This document shows positions 26,072 to 36,623 of a stretch of DNA of 64,000 bases, one piece after another. The first letter of the stretch is position 1, and each line of letters starts with the position of its first letter. The position numbers and the translations under genes were made by a program. A model generated the notes under the pieces. It was not told where the DNA came from. It saw nothing but the letters and a program-made list of their open reading frames with translations, and made no database searches. Where the stretch lies: contig CP148074.1 of assembly GCA_037482215.1 (NCBI GenBank), forward strand, positions 2,356,001 to 2,420,000, written 5' to 3'. Source of the DNA: Pseudomonas mendocina (GTDB lineage: Bacteria; Pseudomonadota; Gammaproteobacteria; Pseudomonadales; Pseudomonadaceae).

Positions 26072-28150
26072 TCAAGCTTTCGCCTTGAAGATATCGACCT
26101 TGGTCTCCAAGCAACGCCGCAGAGTCAGATCATTCGCACCAATGCCGAACCAGCTATCGGGCTTCTGGAAGAAGTCGAGACCACGACCGATCTTGATCAC
26201 CCAGCCATTGTCGACCCGGATCTCGCGATCATGCAGGTTCTCGTTGATCTTGATCTCCAGCGCGATATCCATCTCCAACAGGCTCTGCTTGAGCTCCTCT
26301 AGACGCTCGGCAACATCCTTGAGATCGGTATCCTGGTCATAGCTGGTCGTCAGCTTGATTGCCCTGACTGTGGGCGACTTGATCACCGCCTCGCAGAAGC
26401 GAACAAAATTATGGATCTGGTGATTGGCTCGAATATACGGGTCTTCGATTTCTACAGTCTTCGCTCCCTGTAAGAAAGGAAGCACAATCGACTCGTAGCT
26501 GTAGCCCGTATCACCGTAGTGGATCGTGTAATGCTGTTCTTGCAGCACTGCCTCGGCGCCAGCGGCCTCGACTACATCAGGTTGCTCAACAAACGTTTCA
26601 GCTGGAACAACAGCCCGATCAGACGGAGCCACTGCCGTTGGCGCCTCGTCACCCGAGCCAGCGTGAATGCTCTTGCGAGTCGGCTCCTGTGTTGCAGGTG
26701 CATTCCGTGATTCGGGGCAGTACACCACCACATCGTTGCCTGAAGCATCAATGTAGGACAGGTTGATCCGCGCGTACTCGTCATCGGTCTTGCGCTTATT
26801 CATCTGCTCCTTGACCCGACGCCGTCCCTCTACCGCGTAGGCCACGTACTCAGCGAACTCCTGATCAGACGGAGCTCCATTAGGGTGGAGGATCTTCAAG
26901 AAGGCGCATACCGTCTTCTTGATGCCCTTCTCGTCCCTGCCCTCAACCGCCCTTCCCAGCTTGATGCGCTTGCTGACCTCCTCGTATCGGTTGGTCTGCT
27001 TCAACTGGTAGTGGAACGCTTCGGCCAGGTAATCCGTGATAAACCCGTAGTGACTGGTCAGGAACTCGCTGCTGTTCTTCGGCATCTCCCAGCCAGGAAG
27101 GTAGCAAGCAAAACGATCCTGCACAGCCAGGTCGAACTCCTTGGGCAGCGGCTGAAACAGATCATGGACTTCCGAGTTAACCACCTGCTCAACCGAGAGA
27201 TCGAGGTTACCCACGAAGGCCATGGAGGCATCGGCAATCACCTCAACGCCACGAGAGAAACGCCCGTTGGCCATGAAGTCCTTCATGATCTGGATGGTGT
27301 CCTGATCCTTGACCTTGATCCCGCCTACCTCGTCAAAAGCCACTGTGTCCCAGTAACCCACCAGACCGATCTTGTGGCGCTGATTGTTGTAGAACAGCGT
27401 CGCCTTGGTCGCTTGGCCACCGCTGATAAGCGTCGAGTACGGCGAGAATTCACTGAAGAAATAGGATTTACCGGTACCACGCGGCCCCAACTCGATAAAG
27501 TTGTAGTTGGGCTCGATGAGAGGAGCCAAGCGAGCAATAAAGTGCAGCTTCACCCGGGGAGACAGCTTGCTGGGCTCCAAACCAACAGAGCGCAGAACGA
27601 CATCTAGCCACTCGTCCCGAGTGAACTGCTCACGACCTTCGCAGTATCGCGCGAAGTCGAAGCGACTCATCTGGATGGGGCGCAGATCCTCGATGTAGAA
27701 GGCGTAGTCATCGTCTTCAATTTCGTTGAAGGCCAGAGTCACCTCTGCCCACAAACCACCCTGTAAAAGACGATCATGGTCGCGGTAGTACTTTTCGCTA
27801 ATCGCGACTTTGCGCGAATCGAAGTTCTCCAAGGCTGCCCAGTGACGGCGGTCTTTTTCGACATAGTTGACGTGCACCTTGTCAATGAAGCGATGCTTGC
27901 CCTTGGTGGCTACCTTCGACTGAGCTGAGTTTGCCTCATTGGGTCGAACGTAGTTCTCGTTCAGGGTGTCGAGCACTGCCTCCAGGCCAGCCTGAATCTC
28001 CGAGTCATCGTCACTGGCACAGAAGCGGGCCAGGAGAAACTCCAACACGAACGTCGGGACGTTGGTGCCTTTCTTGATTCGGTGCAGCAGATCCTTGCGA
28101 ACCACCTTGCCGTCGAACGTCGATGTGAGCTTCTGATCCAGGATATCCAT
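26072..28150 (-). CDS. brxL: BrxL, Lon-like AAA+ protein of BREX
   Basis: 692 residues, last gene of the BREX operon, three bases after pglZ. The central ATPase has Walker A GPRGTGKSYFF (near residue 230) and Walker B VAFDEVGG. The rest fits BrxL, which assembles on DNA and is required for blocking phage but not for self-methylation in studied type 1 systems. No Lon protease Ser-Lys dyad is evident in the C-terminal part, which holds a low-complexity linker (about 490-550) and a terminal domain. BrxL is the hallmark that places this locus with type 1 BREX. Confidence 0.9.
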   Translation of the reverse strand: MDILDQKLTSTFDGKVVRKDLLHRIKKGTNVPTFVLEFLLARFCASDDDSEIQAGLEAVLDTLNENYVRPNEANSAQSKVATKGKHRFIDKVHVNYVEKDRRHWAALENFDSRKVAISEKYYRDHDRLLQGGLWAEVTLAFNEIEDDDYAFYIEDLRPIQMSRFDFARYCEGREQFTRDEWLDVVLRSVGLEPSKLSPRVKLHFIARLAPLIEPNYNFIELGPRGTGKSYFFSEFSPYSTLISGGQATKATLFYNNQRHKIGLVGYWDTVAFDEVGGIKVKDQDTIQIMKDFMANGRFSRGVEVIADASMAFVGNLDLSVEQVVNSEVHDLFQPLPKEFDLAVQDRFACYLPGWEMPKNSSEFLTSHYGFITDYLAEAFHYQLKQTNRYEEVSKRIKLGRAVEGRDEKGIKKTVCAFLKILHPNGAPSDQEFAEYVAYAVEGRRRVKEQMNKRKTDDEYARINLSYIDASGNDVVVYCPESRNAPATQEPTRKSIHAGSGDEAPTAVAPSDRAVVPAETFVEQPDVVEAAGAEAVLQEQHYTIHYGDTGYSYESIVLPFLQGAKTVEIEDPYIRANHQIHNFVRFCEAVIKSPTVRAIKLTTSYDQDTDLKDVAERLEELKQSLLEMDIALEIKINENLHDREIRVDNGWVIKIGRGLDFFQKPDSWFGIGANDLTLRRCLETKVDIFKAKA

Positions 28151-28153
28151 GAT

Positions 28154-30676
28154 TTACACCGCGTAGTCCGTTTCCAGCTCAATTTGGCTGTAGATGGCAT
28201 TAGTCTTCGGGTTCAGAGCCTTCACCTTGAATTTGCCTTCGAACTCCATCTGCATTTTCAGAGTGACCTGTACCTTCTCACCTGCCTGGAGGGTCAGCGT
28301 ACCCGTTGCTGGGTTCACAACACCACCAGCCTTAGCCTCACCTACTACCTCACCCTTGCTGTTCTGGGCTTCTAGCAGAATCTCGAAGTCACTCTCCGTA
28401 GAGAAGATATCCGCAGCATCAACGACCACATCGATCACCGGAACACGCGTAGTAATGCGCTTTGCACCGTTCTTGTAGGAGATGTTGATGGCAGCCTTAT
28501 TCAAACTGGGCTGCTCCTGGGCTTTCAGCTGCATGGTGATGACCGGCACCACGCACTCTTGCAGCGATGCGCCACCGTGGTAGTACAGCAGGCCATTGCG
28601 ATAGGCCGCTAAGGTCTGCGGCCCCGCGAACTTGGCGAAGTCGCCCCGTATTCCCAACTTTTCAGCGCTGAGAATCAGGTGATTGGAGTCGGCACTGCCG
28701 TCTCCCAGTGCGCAGCGGTCATGAACGACTAACCAATCCCCAGATGGCTTTGAACTCACATCACCGGCACCAGCATGATTGTTCATGAAAAAACCGTGGT
28801 CAGTTGCGATCACGACTTCATGGAAGCCACGCTGGGTAAGCTTATGGATCGCCACACGAATACGCCGTAACGCATTAGTGATTTCAGCGGGAGCGGTATC
28901 AGGGTGGTTCTCGAAGTGGCTATCGATCTCCACAGCGCGCAACACCAACAGGTCGATGTCCGCATCAAAATCAATGCGATCCCGAACAAAGTCTTCAAGC
29001 CTGCCTTCGGCGAACCGCTGACCGTAGCGTTTCCTGATCACCTCCATGCGCTGGGCCACGGTATTGACAACCTGATCGCCCAGCATCGGCACAATGCTCT
29101 GATCAGCATTGCGCAAGAACAGCTGCTGACCAGCACCTGGCAATAGGCTGGCCATACCGACCGGCGTCACACTGGGCAGCTGAGCCAGAGCTGTTTTCAG
29201 CTCGACAATGCCATCTTCGGCGAGCTGACGCTCCAAGGCGACGCCCAGCTCATAGCGAAGGGCATCAATCATCAGGTAGGCGATCTTGCGGCCATTCTGT
29301 TGCAGCCTAGGGGCAACCAAACGGTCAAAAACATCTGCGTTGGCGAGATAGCCTGGGAGCGGCCATCCGCTATTTTGCAAATGACGGGTGAAGACCAGCT
29401 GAACCTTCTCGGCCAATTTGCCGTACTGCTTGCGTGCTTGCTGCTTCACTGAGGTCATCACACCATCAGTATCCTGCCACTCGAAGTCGCTGACGGCCTG
29501 CTCGAACTCACGATGTAGGCGATCCACCTCTCGCAGTGAGCTCACGTAAAACTCCAGCAGGGTTTCCAGACTACGAGTGTGATCCCCCAACTGACGATCC
29601 AAATCATCACAGCTCTGGATCAAGTCAAGCGCTGAACGCAGCAAGTCCCATTGCCCACGGCTCTCGCCCTTCCCCGTCCATACAGAACGTTGGTGCTGCT
29701 CAAGAATCCTCCGCACTTGGTCGGTGTCGTCAGCCAAGATTGCGGAAATGGCACGATTAAGGAAGGTGCGTTCCTCGAAGGGGAAAGTATCCCGCTGCCC
29801 CAAGTCAGCTAGCTGAGCACAGTGTCCGATGAGCCCCAGCTCCTCCTCAATTTCCTCAGCTCTATCGATATACAGGCCTTGGGTGCGGCGATCATTGCGC
29901 AGGTCGTCACAGAGCCCCTCAATTACGGCCCTGGCAATGGTGTCTGCACGAGGAATGTCGACCAACGCAGCCGGCAACTGGTCAGGTAGATCAAAGACAA
30001 ACTCGCTGAACAAAACGAAGCGCCACAACTCAGTAGCAATAGAAGACCAGGTCTTCCCCTTCGTCTTGAGAGACAACCCAATTGAGTTCTTCAGCAGATC
30101 GCGCGCTTCGCTCACCCAAGCATCACTCCCCTTAAGGGCAGACTCTTGTTGGGCACTTGGCGCTAGCAGCGCAAAGAGGATGTCGCGACTCGACTCTACC
30201 TTGAGAAGCGCACGCAAGTTCGGCCAGCCAAGGCCGCCACCGACGGCGTCTATCACGGCAAAGCTCGGGTTGGGATCTGACTCAAAAATTTGTCGGATCG
30301 CCATGGTCTGATCTGGCTTGGCCTTTAGACACAGGCTAAAGAAGCTGTCACTGTCACCGCCCGGGAACACCTCACCACACGCACCTACCGCTGCAAAAGG
30401 GTCAGCCTGTTTGGCCTCCTCGGTCAGCGGCTGCGCGGCTGGAACGTATACCAGCAACCTGTCGACCTGCCCCTTGCCTAGGGACAGCAACGTTATGATC
30501 GCCTGCTCACGGCTCAGAATGCTGCTCTCGGAAGCGTCAACTACCTCACAGCGCTCATCGGCCAGCGCAAGGCAGGTTTCCCGGTAGCGCCGCTCAGGGT
30601 CGTATACCACCAGCACGCCACGCTTCGCGAGTCGCGGAAAAAAGATTTCCTGTTGAATGAAGGTCTGAACACTCAT
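28154..30676 (-). CDS. pglZ: PglZ, alkaline-phosphatase-superfamily BREX protein
   Basis: 840 residues from ATG 30676, which shares one base with the stop of the upstream gene (TGATG). The PglZ domain lies in about residues 450-740. The metal site is suggested by YLMIDALRYELG (Asp in the position of the phosphatase nucleophile region) and VIATDHGFFMN (Asp-His pair). The terminal part is beta-rich. PglZ proteins are the universal BREX marker and act as nucleases or phosphodiesterases within the defence complex. The gene is complete. Confidence 0.92.
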   Translation of the reverse strand: MSVQTFIQQEIFFPRLAKRGVLVVYDPERRYRETCLALADERCEVVDASESSILSREQAIITLLSLGKGQVDRLLVYVPAAQPLTEEAKQADPFAAVGACGEVFPGGDSDSFFSLCLKAKPDQTMAIRQIFESDPNPSFAVIDAVGGGLGWPNLRALLKVESSRDILFALLAPSAQQESALKGSDAWVSEARDLLKNSIGLSLKTKGKTWSSIATELWRFVLFSEFVFDLPDQLPAALVDIPRADTIARAVIEGLCDDLRNDRRTQGLYIDRAEEIEEELGLIGHCAQLADLGQRDTFPFEERTFLNRAISAILADDTDQVRRILEQHQRSVWTGKGESRGQWDLLRSALDLIQSCDDLDRQLGDHTRSLETLLEFYVSSLREVDRLHREFEQAVSDFEWQDTDGVMTSVKQQARKQYGKLAEKVQLVFTRHLQNSGWPLPGYLANADVFDRLVAPRLQQNGRKIAYLMIDALRYELGVALERQLAEDGIVELKTALAQLPSVTPVGMASLLPGAGQQLFLRNADQSIVPMLGDQVVNTVAQRMEVIRKRYGQRFAEGRLEDFVRDRIDFDADIDLLVLRAVEIDSHFENHPDTAPAEITNALRRIRVAIHKLTQRGFHEVVIATDHGFFMNNHAGAGDVSSKPSGDWLVVHDRCALGDGSADSNHLILSAEKLGIRGDFAKFAGPQTLAAYRNGLLYYHGGASLQECVVPVITMQLKAQEQPSLNKAAINISYKNGAKRITTRVPVIDVVVDAADIFSTESDFEILLEAQNSKGEVVGEAKAGGVVNPATGTLTLQAGEKVQVTLKMQMEFEGKFKVKALNPKTNAIYSQIELETDYAV

Positions 30677-32526
30677 CAAACAACTGCCTCTTCAACAGAT
30701 TCGAGTACCGACCAGAGACTGGTAACGTCAGTAGACTCCCCCCCAGCCAACTGCTGCATCGCTGCCTCGACCAGCCTGGCCCGGTTATGCAGGAATGCGG
30801 TGAAGTCGGCATTCAGACGCTTTTCGAACGCTTCATCAGTAGCCACACCGTAATGAGCTTTGGCCAGAACGTCATAATCGATCAGGTGAGTTTTGAGACG
30901 CTTGCGAACGGTGTCTTCCCCAGCCCAGTCCACACGATCCTTCAAATAGTCGAGAGGATCCTTGCGCCCAATACTGCGGTTGGTTTTCCAGGTGATCAGG
31001 GCACAGTTAAGGGCGAGATAGCTCGGTATCTTAGCCTCGGCAAGCAGAGCATCAGGGAAAACATGGTGGTATTCACGCTTCTGCAAGCTCTCGTAAGAGG
31101 CCGCCTTGTGATCTGCGAAATCAACTGCCCCGAGGTAGGTCGTCACTGCCATGATGGCTCGTGCTTCGATACCGGTTCCCTTCGGCCAACCTGCACTCAT
31201 CAGCTCATCGAGAGTGGCCAGCGGATGCTGAGCGCGATCCAGCACGGGTACAGATGCGAGATCCTCATCCTTGAAATCCTTCTTTTGCAGAAGGTTTTTC
31301 ATCGCCTTGAAATCTGCAAAGGCTCTTGATGCAGCTGAATTCTCATACCGGTCAGTGAAAAAGGAAGACCACAGATAACGACGAAGGAGCTTCTCAGCGT
31401 TACCCAAGAAATCTCCATGCTCAGGGATCAATGCATAGCTAGCGGCTATCACGGCCAGCACCGCATTGGTCGGCAACCTAGCCGCGTCATAAACCCCCTG
31501 GCTAGCTAGCAGCGCAGCCATGCGCTCCAGGCCACGCTCAAGCGTTGGCCAGTTGTCCAACATCAGTTGCTTGGACATTTCTACCATCCCGCGGGTATTG
31601 GAGATCTTGTCCTGAAGCAGCGCAGAGGTGGAGAGAATCAGGTCACTCAGGTCACTGTAGCGGCTAACGTCCGGGCACTTCTCACCCAGTGCTACCTGGA
31701 GCTCGTGCAATGAGCGCCCAGCGACGTTTTCAACCTCCGCGACGATGATGTCGTACAGCGAGAGAGGCTTACTGTTGGTGTTCATGTTGATGAACACCTG
31801 GAGTGCTACTTCCTTGGACGTGTCAGCCGGTAGCGAGAGGTAAGGCAAGTTGAAGTGCGTCACCCGCTCACGCAGGGTGTTCAGCTCGTTCTTGAACTGC
31901 TCACGCAGTGCGTTGTAGCTCTCCATCTTGTCCCACGCATCGGGGTCGTCCTTACTGGGGCGCAAATGGTTAGTGGCGCTGGCCAACCAAGCATCAATCT
32001 CGCTCACCAAGTCACCAGGACGCAGGAGGGATATGGGCACAAACCCGCGCTCGAAGCTGCTGCGCGAATCATCTGCCCAGCGCGGCATACGCAGACCATT
32101 CTTGTTGATCCACCGGGGAATGCAGCACACCTCAACCTCATCACCGGGCTGTTCGTAGTAACGGTCGAACTGCGGCAAATAGACGAAGTAGGTTTCCCAC
32201 TTGTAGTTGTTATGCATCGAGCGCCAGAAAGCCGTAAGACGCTGCTGACCATCCAGAAGGTGTTGGTTCACACGCCCTTCTACCGCAGGCTCAGCAGTGG
32301 AGATGTAACGCGACTCAAACTTTTCCTGATCCCCAACCTCAAGCGCCAAGGTCACGCCAACCGGCAAGTTGTTAATGATGGTGTTGAGGAAGCCGGTAAC
32401 CCGGTTGCGATCCCATGCTTCGAAACGCTGGAAACGCGGTAGCTTTACCTGCCCCTGCTGAATGCTCTGGAACCAGACACCCAAGGTTCTGTCCTGGGCT
32501 TTGCTGGACTGCTGCATGATGCTCAT
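30676..32526 (-). CDS. DUF262/GmrSD-like nuclease embedded in the BREX operon
   Basis: 616 residues. The N-terminal DUF262 domain shows LPRFQRFEAWD and the signature DGQQRLTAF, which in GmrS/BrxU-type enzymes is an NTP-hydrolysing ParB-like site. Near residue 480-520, EYHHVFPDALL followed by LNCALITWKTNRSIG looks like a DUF1524 His-Asn nuclease motif. So it is a single-chain GmrSD-type enzyme, which commonly cuts DNA carrying modified cytosines. It starts inside the end of pglX (ATGA) and ends at pglZ. It would complement BREX by attacking phages whose base modifications evade PglX-based discrimination. Confidence 0.8.
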   Translation of the reverse strand: MSIMQQSSKAQDRTLGVWFQSIQQGQVKLPRFQRFEAWDRNRVTGFLNTIINNLPVGVTLALEVGDQEKFESRYISTAEPAVEGRVNQHLLDGQQRLTAFWRSMHNNYKWETYFVYLPQFDRYYEQPGDEVEVCCIPRWINKNGLRMPRWADDSRSSFERGFVPISLLRPGDLVSEIDAWLASATNHLRPSKDDPDAWDKMESYNALREQFKNELNTLRERVTHFNLPYLSLPADTSKEVALQVFINMNTNSKPLSLYDIIVAEVENVAGRSLHELQVALGEKCPDVSRYSDLSDLILSTSALLQDKISNTRGMVEMSKQLMLDNWPTLERGLERMAALLASQGVYDAARLPTNAVLAVIAASYALIPEHGDFLGNAEKLLRRYLWSSFFTDRYENSAASRAFADFKAMKNLLQKKDFKDEDLASVPVLDRAQHPLATLDELMSAGWPKGTGIEARAIMAVTTYLGAVDFADHKAASYESLQKREYHHVFPDALLAEAKIPSYLALNCALITWKTNRSIGRKDPLDYLKDRVDWAGEDTVRKRLKTHLIDYDVLAKAHYGVATDEAFEKRLNADFTAFLHNRARLVEAAMQQLAGGESTDVTSLWSVLESVEEAVV

Positions 32527-35500
32527 TCGGTGCTCCCTGCTTTCTTACGGCCCCGTGTTTTCTTTTCGACTGGCTCAGGTTCAACGTAGAGATTCTCCAG
32601 CCCATGAGCGATAGCCAACGACTTGTCGGTGACACACTTGTCGCGCACACGATCAGGCCAGTAATTCATCGCCAGGTGCGCCCAGTCGTAGTCGCCATTT
32701 TCCAGCTTCGCCCAAGTGTCTTTAAGCACCTTCTGCCAGGCCTTGTGGCGGAAAAGCTTCCACAGCGGGGCGGCGGTGATCTGGACTCCGTCATCGTGGT
32801 TGGGGCGGTAGTTAGGAGCAATTTCCAGCAGGCTATCACGCAGGTCGGCCAGTTCGTGCTCCAGACTGGCCAACGCCTCCAGACTTTTCTCGTCCTGCTT
32901 GCTACGGCCAGCTCCCTTATCACGAAGCGTTTGCAGTTCCTTACGGACATCCACCAGTTTGGGGTCAACGAAGTCGTTGACGGCGGTGAACAACGTCTGA
33001 TCGCTGAGACCGGGGTAATAGAGCCAAAGCGTGTAACTGCCAGAAGCAGTCGCGAGCGGCCAATAAATTGGGGCTTTTCGACGACTTTTTGAATATCGCT
33101 TCAAATGATCGTCGAAAAATCTAGAACTATCTTTGAAATATGACCTAAAGTCATAAACATTAAGTTTATCAAGAATTTCGTTTTCTATTTTCTGGCAACG
33201 ATCCATATCCCCATTCGCAGACCAAAGACGCTCGCATACACCATGAACCCTGGAAACAAGATCAAATGAGCTACCAGCGTCATCTACAAGGATAACGCCG
33301 CTTCCAGAATGATTTTTATTTATTACGAAACCAGGCGGAACAACAGGAATCTTATTAAACGGCAATGACTCATCAAAAGAATCATTCCAGCCAAAGCAAT
33401 TGCTTAAGTCCCACCGCCCAAACGCCACACCCACAAAATAATCTAAAATATTCTCGCAAACATCTCTACCATCAAAAAGCCATTCAAGCGAACCAACCCT
33501 ATCAATAACCTTGAGCGGACTTACACCACAAAGATACGAAATCAACTCAAGCTTTCTACTTCCAACATAAGATTGCTTCAAAATATTTGTAAAGAGACCA
33601 TACTTATTGCCAACCAAATTCACCAACTCTGACTCTGGCAATCTTATATACTCATCAACACCATCTAACCCCTCAGCATCAGTACAATCTTGATAAGGAT
33701 TGATTTCAGGGCCAAAAGTCCCCACAAGCATACTATGCTCGACTACCGACAAGCCGAACCTATCATTCATTAATCTGTCGGAAAACTCTAGACCTACGTA
33801 TAACAACTTAAGTCGTTCAGCAAGCTTACCCCCCAGCACAACAAGATAATCTTGGAGGCTTTGAGCTGAGGCCAAGCCAGGAAAACCACAGTGCAGGGAG
33901 TCCGTAACACTAAGGGAACCCATCCATCGGTGAGTATCAATACATCCCCTCACCCATTGGACTACATTTTTTCGCTCAGCATCATTCAGGCTAGGAAGAG
34001 GCAGACGCTCAACCATTGAAGGCATATAGTCTCTGGCAGGGCTGCCAGCTTCAGTAGCATCCCTCAATCCGACGCGTGAATCTACGAGACACCTAAAAAT
34101 ATAGGTATAACTAAGCCCCAAGAACACCAACATATCTTCCTGATTATCACACCCAGCTCCACGCCCAACATATGGCCCTTTCTTATCGAAGAGGCAGCCT
34201 TCAGGCAATACTCTCAGACTTAAGGAGCTCGTAGTTCTTTCACTATAAGTGAGCCCGGGCTTGAAATATAAATTCACACTTGGTATTTGCTTTGACCAAG
34301 ATTGATATGAAGCCTCTATGAATGCTTTCATTTCGGAGCCATCACTCCGCCAATTAGCAACCAAATAGACATCCCCCCAAAACGGCTGATACTCCCCGCC
34401 CTTTGTCAATCTTGGCCAATCTTTATCAAAACCTGTACTTACTGCGCACTCCCATGCCAAGCGGACAAATCTAAAATTATCACATGTCTGCAAGCCTGAC
34501 TTCCCGATAACCCCGGACTTCCTAGCCTCCATTTTCTCCGCCGACGCCAGGAGACTCTCCGAAAGCCAATAATAGAACCATTCGGTGCCAAACTTAGAAA
34601 AAGAAGATCGCGGGCGAAATATAATTTTTCCATCACCACCAGAGAAACCTCGCTCCTTTGAAACCGAATCAAGAAGGTCGCGTTCTTTTTGTGGTGAATT
34701 TACAAGAGGAATGAATTTCGCCACTCCATCATGATTATGACAAATTGTGTATGCAGCAGTTTCTACTAATGCATCCAAAACCCCAAACCCAAGATCCGCA
34801 CAAATATCAAGCCCAGACATAAAGCTCTCGCGCCAGCGCTGAAAGCTTTCAGAAAAAATAAAAGTCCTACTTGTTATAGCACCAACTAACCCTTTATCAG
34901 AAAGCAGTTCCTGACATCTAGAAACAAAACAAGCAGCAATTTCTATTTTATCGAGAGGATATTCTTTGAACACATAGCCTTTGGCCCCCTCAGAAACAGC
35001 ACCAAAGGGTGGATTCATAACTATTACGTCGAATTTTTCCCCGACAAGATCGACTAGACGTAAACACTCCAAAGTATCGCGAGCAAATAGGCGACCTTGG
35101 TAAGTTTCATTATATTGCTCTGAAAATTCGACAAGAGAACTTCTTAATCGCTCCTCCGCAACCTGCCAAGTCTCTAACTCTTCCTCAGCAAACAACCCCC
35201 AACCAGCACCGCCATAGACCTGTCGAATAAGGTGTGGCAACTCAATTTCAGCCCTCAATAACACTCCCAACTCAGGTAGACCTTTGAGAAGCTGAAGGGT
35301 TTTCTCAAATAGCAAGGCATCATTGCCATCTAACTTGCTTGCAAATTTCAGCCTCAGCCCCTTGCCGCCGGGAGGCGGTACAGCGGCAACAATTTGGCCA
35401 CGCCCCACTTCTGGACGCAGCAGCGCCTTGACCCCAGCATCGTGCCAAGCACGCTGCGCTCGCAGCCAGAGCGCCAGCGAGGCTATCTGTGCAGCACGAG

Positions 35501-36620
35501 GGTCGATATCTACCCCATAAATGTTGTGCTCGACGATCAGCCTCGGCACATCGCGTAGATAAGCCTCAAGGTCGGTATAGGTCTGACAGAGCGGAAGAAA
35601 ACTGGTTTTCGGTTGGGTTGATACATCAAGAGAGCCTGGGCCATTAGCCTGCTCCCAGTCCCAAGCTTCCTGATAGATCTGCAAAAACAGGTCGAATGCA
35701 TAAAGACCAAAGTGCATGGAGCCACAGGCTGGATCAAGCAGCTTAAGGGTACGTGGGTCGCGCAAGTGAGCACTAGTCTGCGGATGCTCATCTGGCTTTA
35801 CCATCAGATACTGGCAACACTCTCGCAACTTGGTTTGACCGCCAGTGGCATTGAACCAAATCCGCCCCAAAGTGTTGTCAACCAGGAGCTCCACCACATA
35901 GCGTGGGGTAAAAAATTGGTTGCGTACTGCCAACTCGCGGCTGTTACGCGGCGCCTGGCTGGCATCGCGCATGGCCCTACGCTCTTCCTTTGAGTTGAAG
36001 TACTGGTAAATCCAGCCAATGGTTTCATCTTCCGCCCACAGCGGCTGAATCTCGTGGTGGTTCAACACGTCCAACACTTCAAGCAGCACTGGCTCGCGAG
36101 GGAATAGACGGCCCTGGGCAGCATAGCGATCGAACAATGCCGGCAAATCTATGGCGAACTCATCGAACAGGCTGAACAGGAAGGTACGATAAACCTCACC
36201 GGTTTCCCCCAATGAACTGCCGGAGACCATCTTGTACAACTCGAAGGCCTGAGACTGCTGCCCCTGACTGACCACAGCCGCAGCAAGCAGACCGCGCGCC
36301 TCCATCATCAGCAAGGCGGCCAAGCGGTTAAGCACGGTAAAGGCCTGTTCGCGAATAATGCGGTCAATGGCGGCGATGCGATGTGCCTTGTCATCCGCAT
36401 CTACGGCCAGGTAGTGCGCGAGCGTGTCGCGCAGCAGTTGGGCGGTCTGCCGATCCCGGTCGCATAGATGAGTCAACCGATCAAGGTCAGCTACCTCACC
36501 GCTATTGGGATCGATGCCATAGGTTTGCTGCAACTGGATGCTGAACTCTTCACTGAGCAGCTTGCGGCAATCGCTGACCAGCTTTTGCAGTCGATTCCGC
36601 GTGCTTTGATCAAAGGCCAC
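32523..36620 (-). CDS. pglX: PglX, BREX adenine-specific DNA methyltransferase
   Basis: 1365 residues from GTG 36620, preceded by GGAGGAG. Methyltransferase motif I is LLDPACGSMHFGLYAF (near residue 290) and motif IV is VIVMNPPFG (near 530), as in N6-adenine enzymes. PglX marks host DNA at a 6-bp non-palindromic site and so discriminates self. The part from about residue 500 to 1190 (35.1 to 33.06 kb) is visibly richer in A/T than both ends of the gene and than the other BREX genes. The switch is abrupt near 33060, suggesting exchange of the target-recognition region. The start lies three bases after the brxC stop. Confidence 0.92.
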   Translation of the reverse strand: MAFDQSTRNRLQKLVSDCRKLLSEEFSIQLQQTYGIDPNSGEVADLDRLTHLCDRDRQTAQLLRDTLAHYLAVDADDKAHRIAAIDRIIREQAFTVLNRLAALLMMEARGLLAAAVVSQGQQSQAFELYKMVSGSSLGETGEVYRTFLFSLFDEFAIDLPALFDRYAAQGRLFPREPVLLEVLDVLNHHEIQPLWAEDETIGWIYQYFNSKEERRAMRDASQAPRNSRELAVRNQFFTPRYVVELLVDNTLGRIWFNATGGQTKLRECCQYLMVKPDEHPQTSAHLRDPRTLKLLDPACGSMHFGLYAFDLFLQIYQEAWDWEQANGPGSLDVSTQPKTSFLPLCQTYTDLEAYLRDVPRLIVEHNIYGVDIDPRAAQIASLALWLRAQRAWHDAGVKALLRPEVGRGQIVAAVPPPGGKGLRLKFASKLDGNDALLFEKTLQLLKGLPELGVLLRAEIELPHLIRQVYGGAGWGLFAEEELETWQVAEERLRSSLVEFSEQYNETYQGRLFARDTLECLRLVDLVGEKFDVIVMNPPFGAVSEGAKGYVFKEYPLDKIEIAACFVSRCQELLSDKGLVGAITSRTFIFSESFQRWRESFMSGLDICADLGFGVLDALVETAAYTICHNHDGVAKFIPLVNSPQKERDLLDSVSKERGFSGGDGKIIFRPRSSFSKFGTEWFYYWLSESLLASAEKMEARKSGVIGKSGLQTCDNFRFVRLAWECAVSTGFDKDWPRLTKGGEYQPFWGDVYLVANWRSDGSEMKAFIEASYQSWSKQIPSVNLYFKPGLTYSERTTSSLSLRVLPEGCLFDKKGPYVGRGAGCDNQEDMLVFLGLSYTYIFRCLVDSRVGLRDATEAGSPARDYMPSMVERLPLPSLNDAERKNVVQWVRGCIDTHRWMGSLSVTDSLHCGFPGLASAQSLQDYLVVLGGKLAERLKLLYVGLEFSDRLMNDRFGLSVVEHSMLVGTFGPEINPYQDCTDAEGLDGVDEYIRLPESELVNLVGNKYGLFTNILKQSYVGSRKLELISYLCGVSPLKVIDRVGSLEWLFDGRDVCENILDYFVGVAFGRWDLSNCFGWNDSFDESLPFNKIPVVPPGFVINKNHSGSGVILVDDAGSSFDLVSRVHGVCERLWSANGDMDRCQKIENEILDKLNVYDFRSYFKDSSRFFDDHLKRYSKSRRKAPIYWPLATASGSYTLWLYYPGLSDQTLFTAVNDFVDPKLVDVRKELQTLRDKGAGRSKQDEKSLEALASLEHELADLRDSLLEIAPNYRPNHDDGVQITAAPLWKLFRHKAWQKVLKDTWAKLENGDYDWAHLAMNYWPDRVRDKCVTDKSLAIAHGLENLYVEPEPVEKKTRGRKKAGSTE

Positions 36621-36623
36621 GGT

